The notes below the pieces were generated by a model that was not told the origin of the DNA, did not search any database, and saw only the letters and a list, made by a program, of their open reading frames with translations. DNA of 64,000 nt from positions 42,973 through 106,972 of the forward strand of contig NZ_PPCN01000015.1 of NCBI RefSeq assembly GCF_002906165.1, written 5' to 3'. This document shows, piece by piece, positions 60,835 through 64,000 of this stretch (the first letter of the stretch is position 1; the number at the start of each line of letters is the position of its first letter). The position numbers and the translations under genes are program-made. Source of the DNA: Roseibium marinum. Its GTDB lineage: Bacteria > Pseudomonadota > Alphaproteobacteria > Rhizobiales > Stappiaceae.

Positions 60835-61698
60835 TCAGCTTTCCTTGCCTTTTGTGATGACTTCTTCCCACACGTTGCCGTCGGTATCTTCCGCGCGTAT
60901 CCGCAGTTCGTCCGTCCCGTTGTCCGTGTAGGCGAAGCGTATAACCGGGTTTTCGGAGAGGGAAATACCGCCTTCCAGCGTGAAGAGCGTGTCCTCACCC
61001 TGTTTGACTTCTATGAAATTGACGAAATGAGCGGAAATGAAAAGCTGGGTCACCTGATCCCTCTGCAGGCCCGAGTAGTTGGGGTGCCGTATCATGATTT
61101 GCGCTTCGCGGCGGTTTGAAGAATTTTCGATATCGGGCAAAAAATGCTTGGCCCGGATCGTTCCCATCTGAGAAAGCGCCAGTTCCGGTGATTTTGTCGC
61201 CGGTGCGGAGCAGCCGCCGGATGCCTTCACAAAACGCCCCGCCATGACCGTGCCCTTGTCGGTTTCCGCCACGACACGCACGTTGGAATATTGATTTACC
61301 CGGACCCTGAACTCCAGGTCGAGCGGATGCATCGCCTTGCCGAATGTCATTTCGGCGGCCACCGGAGCCGGGTTTTCGTCAATAATAAGAAACGCGCGGT
61401 CAACCGCGGGCGAATTCGGCGAAGGCTGTTTGATGCGCACGGGAACAGTTGCCGCGTCATGGGCCCGGTAAGGAGCCTCCAGATCTATGACGCCCATTGC
61501 CGGCGCGGGGAGGATTTCTCCCAGAATGTCTTCTCGCAAATCGGTCCAGCTGCCTTCGATCCGCAGCGGATTGTCGGCCGTTTGCGGCTCGGCGGCTGCA
61601 GCGTTCATTGGCAGGACGACAAGGGCGCAGGACAACACAAGCGGGACAGCCAGAAGGCGGAACCGGAGGAGGTCAGCCGGTTTGCGAAACTCATTCAT
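60835..61698 (-). CDS. quinoprotein-associated SoxYZ-like carrier protein
   Basis: A 287-residue exported protein: signal segment LLAVPLVLSCALVVLPMNAA then a SoxY-like domain ending in KASGGCSAPA (Cys 163, the swinging-arm cysteine) followed by a SoxZ-like domain (MIRHPNYSGLQRDQ, HFVNFIEVKQGEDTLFTLEG). Fusions of this kind are found beside PQQ-dependent alcohol dehydrogenases rather than with sulfur oxidation; the carried group is unknown. It is divergent from the metallo-hydrolase gene of the same system. Confidence 0.87.
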   Translation of the reverse strand: MNEFRKPADLLRFRLLAVPLVLSCALVVLPMNAAAAEPQTADNPLRIEGSWTDLREDILGEILPAPAMGVIDLEAPYRAHDAATVPVRIKQPSPNSPAVDRAFLIIDENPAPVAAEMTFGKAMHPLDLEFRVRVNQYSNVRVVAETDKGTVMAGRFVKASGGCSAPATKSPELALSQMGTIRAKHFLPDIENSSNRREAQIMIRHPNYSGLQRDQVTQLFISAHFVNFIEVKQGEDTLFTLEGGISLSENPVIRFAYTDNGTDELRIRAEDTDGNVWEEVITKGKES

Positions 61699-61881
61699 GG
61701 ATCTACTCCCAAACCATCGGCCGGATCGCTGTGAAAACCCGAATGCGGACAGGCCAATGGGGCTTCAAGTTTTCTTCTGGTGCCGTGGCGTAGTGTTATT
61801 CTACCACAGCGACGGTAATCCCGAAATCAAGCCTTTGGGAGGTATTGTTCTGCTCTGTGCCGTAAGGGATTCTGGATTGGC

Positions 61882-62964
61882 ATGAACAGTAATTCTGCGC
61901 CGGACCTGAGCGGGAACAGAGAGCAAATGTTTGAGATCATTATCAACCTGTGTCTGTTGAGTAACCCCGAGATTTGCCGGCAGCAATTGCTTGCCGGTCT
62001 CGAAACACCGTCCGAGCAAAGATGCGTCGCCGTCAGGGACGGCCTGGACATCAGTCTTCATTTTCAAGCCGGCCACGAAGCTGCAATCGATGCCGCAACG
62101 TGCCGCGAAATGCCTGCCGGACTGCAACTCACGGAAGTCGCAAACGGCATTTTTGTGCACAGGGGAGAGATATCTCAGCCGAGTTCGGCCAATTTGGGCG
62201 ATATTTCGAATTCGGGCGTGGTCATCGGCGAGAAGTCGATCGCCGTTATCGATGCAGGTGGGTCCCGCGCGGTCGGCGAAGACTTGTACAGGGCGATCCG
62301 GAAGCTCAGCCCATTGCCGGTCAGTCACCTGGTTCTGACCCATGTTCATCCCGATCACGTGTTCGGGGCCGCAGTGTTCGCCGAGGCCGGAGCCGAGATC
62401 GTCGGCCACCCGAATTTGTTTCGCGCCCTCAGAGAAAGAGAAGAGACTTATCTCCGCACGTTCGGAACGGCGATCGGAGAAGCGGGCTTTCTGGGAACGC
62501 ATGCGGACTTTGCTGTCGGGCAGGTGTCTGAAATCGATCTTGGTGGCCGGAAACTCGTGCTGAAGGCCTGGCCCCTGGCGCATTCGTCCTCGGACCTGAC
62601 GGCCCTGGACGATCTCACCGGGACGCTGTTTGCCGGGGACTTGATTTTCGAGGGCCACGTGCCGGTGCTGGACGGATCGCTGAAAGGCTGGAAGGGCATC
62701 CTCGGGGAGTTCGAAACGATGGCGGCCGACAGGGTCGTTCCGGGTCATGGCGGTCCGGCACTGCCGGTTGCCGACGGTGTCGCTCCGATGCGCAGTTATC
62801 TGCTCGCCCTTGAAGATGATACACGCAAGGCATTGGATGCCGGTGAACGCATGAGCAGCGCGGTGACCCGGATCGCGCTGGAACAGGCGCCCTTTTGGGA
62901 CCTCTTCGACGCGTATAACGCGCGCAACGCAACGGTGGCCTTCACGGAGCTGGAATGGGAATAA
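61882..62964 (+). CDS. metallo-beta-lactamase-fold hydrolase of the quinoprotein relay type
   Basis: A 360-residue zinc hydrolase: LTHVHPDHVFGAAVF (His 154, His 156, Asp 158, His 159), PLAHSSSDL, FAGDLIFEGHVPVLDG and VVPGHGGP complete the metal site. The family is the SoxH-related hydrolase found with PQQ dehydrogenases and SoxYZ-like carriers. A methionine at 61927 (MFEIIINLCLL) is an alternative start and has a slightly better GGGAAC upstream. The fifteen residues before it are polar, so the longer form lacks a signal peptide. Confidence 0.87.
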   Translation: MNSNSAPDLSGNREQMFEIIINLCLLSNPEICRQQLLAGLETPSEQRCVAVRDGLDISLHFQAGHEAAIDAATCREMPAGLQLTEVANGIFVHRGEISQPSSANLGDISNSGVVIGEKSIAVIDAGGSRAVGEDLYRAIRKLSPLPVSHLVLTHVHPDHVFGAAVFAEAGAEIVGHPNLFRALREREETYLRTFGTAIGEAGFLGTHADFAVGQVSEIDLGGRKLVLKAWPLAHSSSDLTALDDLTGTLFAGDLIFEGHVPVLDGSLKGWKGILGEFETMAADRVVPGHGGPALPVADGVAPMRSYLLALEDDTRKALDAGERMSSAVTRIALEQAPFWDLFDAYNARNATVAFTELEWE

Positions 62965-62999
62965 GCGGACCGGGGACGGGCGGGAGACAGCCGTTGGTA

Positions 63000-63635
63000 T
63001 TATTTGGCGTACTTCATGAGAAGATGAGCCAGAGCGTAGAGCCGTTTTTCGATCAGCACGGGTGTTTCGCACACATATGTGAGCGATCTGCCGCGGTCGC
63101 GAAAGACGCGTTCGTCCCAATCCAGCTGTTCTTCAAGCGCGTCCACCTTGTCGAAGTCCGGCTTTTCGGCATCCATCAGCACCCGCATATCCGATCGGGT
63201 CAGGTCGATCTTTTCCGAAAGCGCGATCTGCTTCAGGGAGTAGCTTTCAATACCGTTGATAATCTGCCGGCGGGTGTTGCCGAGCGAATTGAACACCTGG
63301 GCAAAAATGGCTGCCATTTGCTGAGGTTCGGCGTTGTTGTCGCTATCGGCGAACTCCCGGATGGCCGTTTCGGCTTCCTCGAGCGAAAACTTGCGCAGTG
63401 ACAGCAGCGCCGCAAGGTCCCGGGCTTGCGGCGTCAGCGTGCCGGGCTTTTGGGGATCGAACCCTTCCGGCAACTGGCTGGTCCACATAAGGGCCATTGA
63501 AAGGCTTTCGACCTTGCGTTGCTGGCACGGCCAGGTGGGATCATCAAACGTAGCGGCCGCAGCGTAATCGATGCAAATGCCACACAGGAATACTTTGGCG
63601 AGTAAAACTGCCGAAAGTGTTTGAATTGCTTTCAT
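63000..63635 (-). CDS. secreted protein of unknown function
   Basis: A 211-residue product with signal peptide (MKAIQTLSAVLLAKVFLCGI, cleavage near YAAAATF). The mature part is alpha-helical looking, with WPCQQRKVESLSMALMW near the start and a second cysteine in TYVCETPVLIEKRLYALAHL near the end. No family recognised. The ATG at 63635 was chosen because AGGTGAAGGG precedes it; the frame is open further upstream to 63686 but that stretch is charged and lacks a ribosome site. Its position suggests a link to the quinoprotein system. Confidence 0.8.
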   Translation of the reverse strand: MKAIQTLSAVLLAKVFLCGICIDYAAAATFDDPTWPCQQRKVESLSMALMWTSQLPEGFDPQKPGTLTPQARDLAALLSLRKFSLEEAETAIREFADSDNNAEPQQMAAIFAQVFNSLGNTRRQIINGIESYSLKQIALSEKIDLTRSDMRVLMDAEKPDFDKVDALEEQLDWDERVFRDRGRSLTYVCETPVLIEKRLYALAHLLMKYAK

Positions 63636-63788
63636 TCCCTTCACCTCAGTCGCTTCAGTGTCAGTCAAATAGCCATTTTTGTCCATGCAAAGGAATGCAC
63701 ACTAAGGTCGCAATTGCCTGGATGGAGGGCCAACCTATAGTCGATGAATAGGTTCGCATTCAATGAATTCACGGGGCGGAGATTTCAA

Positions 63789-64000
63789 ATGGAAGTACGT
63801 GCGGCGGTTGCCGTTTCTGCGGGAAAACCGCTCGAAGTTACGACAGTCAATCTGGAAGGCCCGCGTGCGTTCGAGGTGCTGGTGGAAGTCAAGGCCACCG
63901 GAATTTGCCACACGGACGAGTTCACTCTGTCAGGAGCCGATCCCGAGGGATTGTTCCCGGCGATCCTGGGCCATGAAGGCGCCGGAATCGTCGTGGAGGT
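63789..64000 (+). CDS. S-(hydroxymethyl)glutathione dehydrogenase / class III alcohol dehydrogenase, 3'-truncated by window
   Basis: Only the first 70 codons are in view. MEVRAAVAVSAGKPLEV, the zinc-ligand motif TGICHTDEFTLSGADPEGLF and ILGHEGAGIV are diagnostic of the class III enzyme, which oxidises the adduct of formaldehyde and glutathione. The ATG follows CGGAGATTTCAA. Next to quinoprotein accessory genes it suggests a methanol or other primary-alcohol oxidation route producing formaldehyde. Confidence 0.94.
   Translation, partial: MEVRAAVAVSAGKPLEVTTVNLEGPRAFEVLVEVKATGICHTDEFTLSGADPEGLFPAILGHEGAGIVVE

Noticed and set aside
1..64000. CRISPR array, tRNA, rRNA, prophage or transposase genes
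   Set aside because: None seen. Regularly spaced repeats, cloverleaf-like segments and mobile-element proteins were looked for and not found; only palindromic repeats without a transposase are present.

Overview
The window is high-GC, densely packed DNA from an alphaproteobacterium. The gene content fits a metabolically versatile, probably marine Hyphomicrobiales such as the Stappiaceae (Roseibium/Labrenzia type): many ABC and TTT importers, a type-2 lumazine synthase like that of Brucella, FixJ/LuxR two-component systems and quinoprotein accessory genes. That placement is inference; no rRNA or taxonomic marker lies in the window. I found no tRNA, rRNA, CRISPR array, phage gene or transposase.

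Layout. (1) 1-3040: end of a spermidine/putrescine-type ABC operon, whose last permease carries an unusual repeated C-terminal tail. (2) 3145-9847, minus strand: a Urt-type five-gene ABC importer with formamidase and an FmdB-like zinc ribbon, for short amides or urea. (3) 10302-14625, divergent from it: a giant sensor in which an NCS1 (purine/cytosine-type) permease is fused through a cysteine-rich module to a histidine kinase and receiver, with a coupled FixJ/LuxR response regulator. (4) 14857-19246: universal stress protein and SulP transporter, transaldolase, lumazine synthase. (5) 19458-29291: a sugar or polyol catabolic locus (SorC regulator, FGGY kinase, split transketolase, Rbs-type ABC importer, two SDRs) with two back-to-back sigma70-type promoters, each followed by a copy of one AT-rich operator-like motif; a third copy precedes the regulator gene. 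(6) 29312-34865: patatin, a quinone/electrophile-defence cluster resembling mhq genes (pirin, hydrolase, ring-cleaving VOC dioxygenase) with a divergent LysR gene, and a TetR gene with a perfect operator-like palindrome. (7) 34901-46152: a catabolic cassette (class II aldolase-like decarboxylase, tandem-HTH LysR, ThDP-dependent decarboxylase, TctCBA transporter, aldehyde dehydrogenase, AbrB-type membrane protein, dihydroxyphthalate-decarboxylase-like protein) bracketed by two inverted copies of a 113-bp palindromic repeat. (8) 46413-54934: a visibly lower-GC operon with a GntR/HutC regulator, a formylglycine sulfatase/phosphonate monoester hydrolase, a peptide-type ABC importer and a HAD phosphatase. 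(9) 55328-64000: LuxR regulator, FIST/NosP-like sensor protein and NahK-like hybrid kinase, then secreted unknowns, SoxYZ-like carrier and metallo-hydrolase of the quinoprotein relay type, and the start of glutathione-dependent formaldehyde dehydrogenase, suggesting alcohol/C1 oxidation.

How it works together (inference). Most of the window is paired import and catabolism modules, each with a local regulator. The most unusual element is the transporter-kinase fusion facing the amide importer. It looks like a transceptor that could couple substrate binding or flux to expression of the importer and formamidase. The second is the GntR-PMH-ABC-HAD operon, which reads as a self-contained route for importing and stripping a phospho- or sulfo-ester. 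Functional assignments rest on motifs read by eye; no database search was run.
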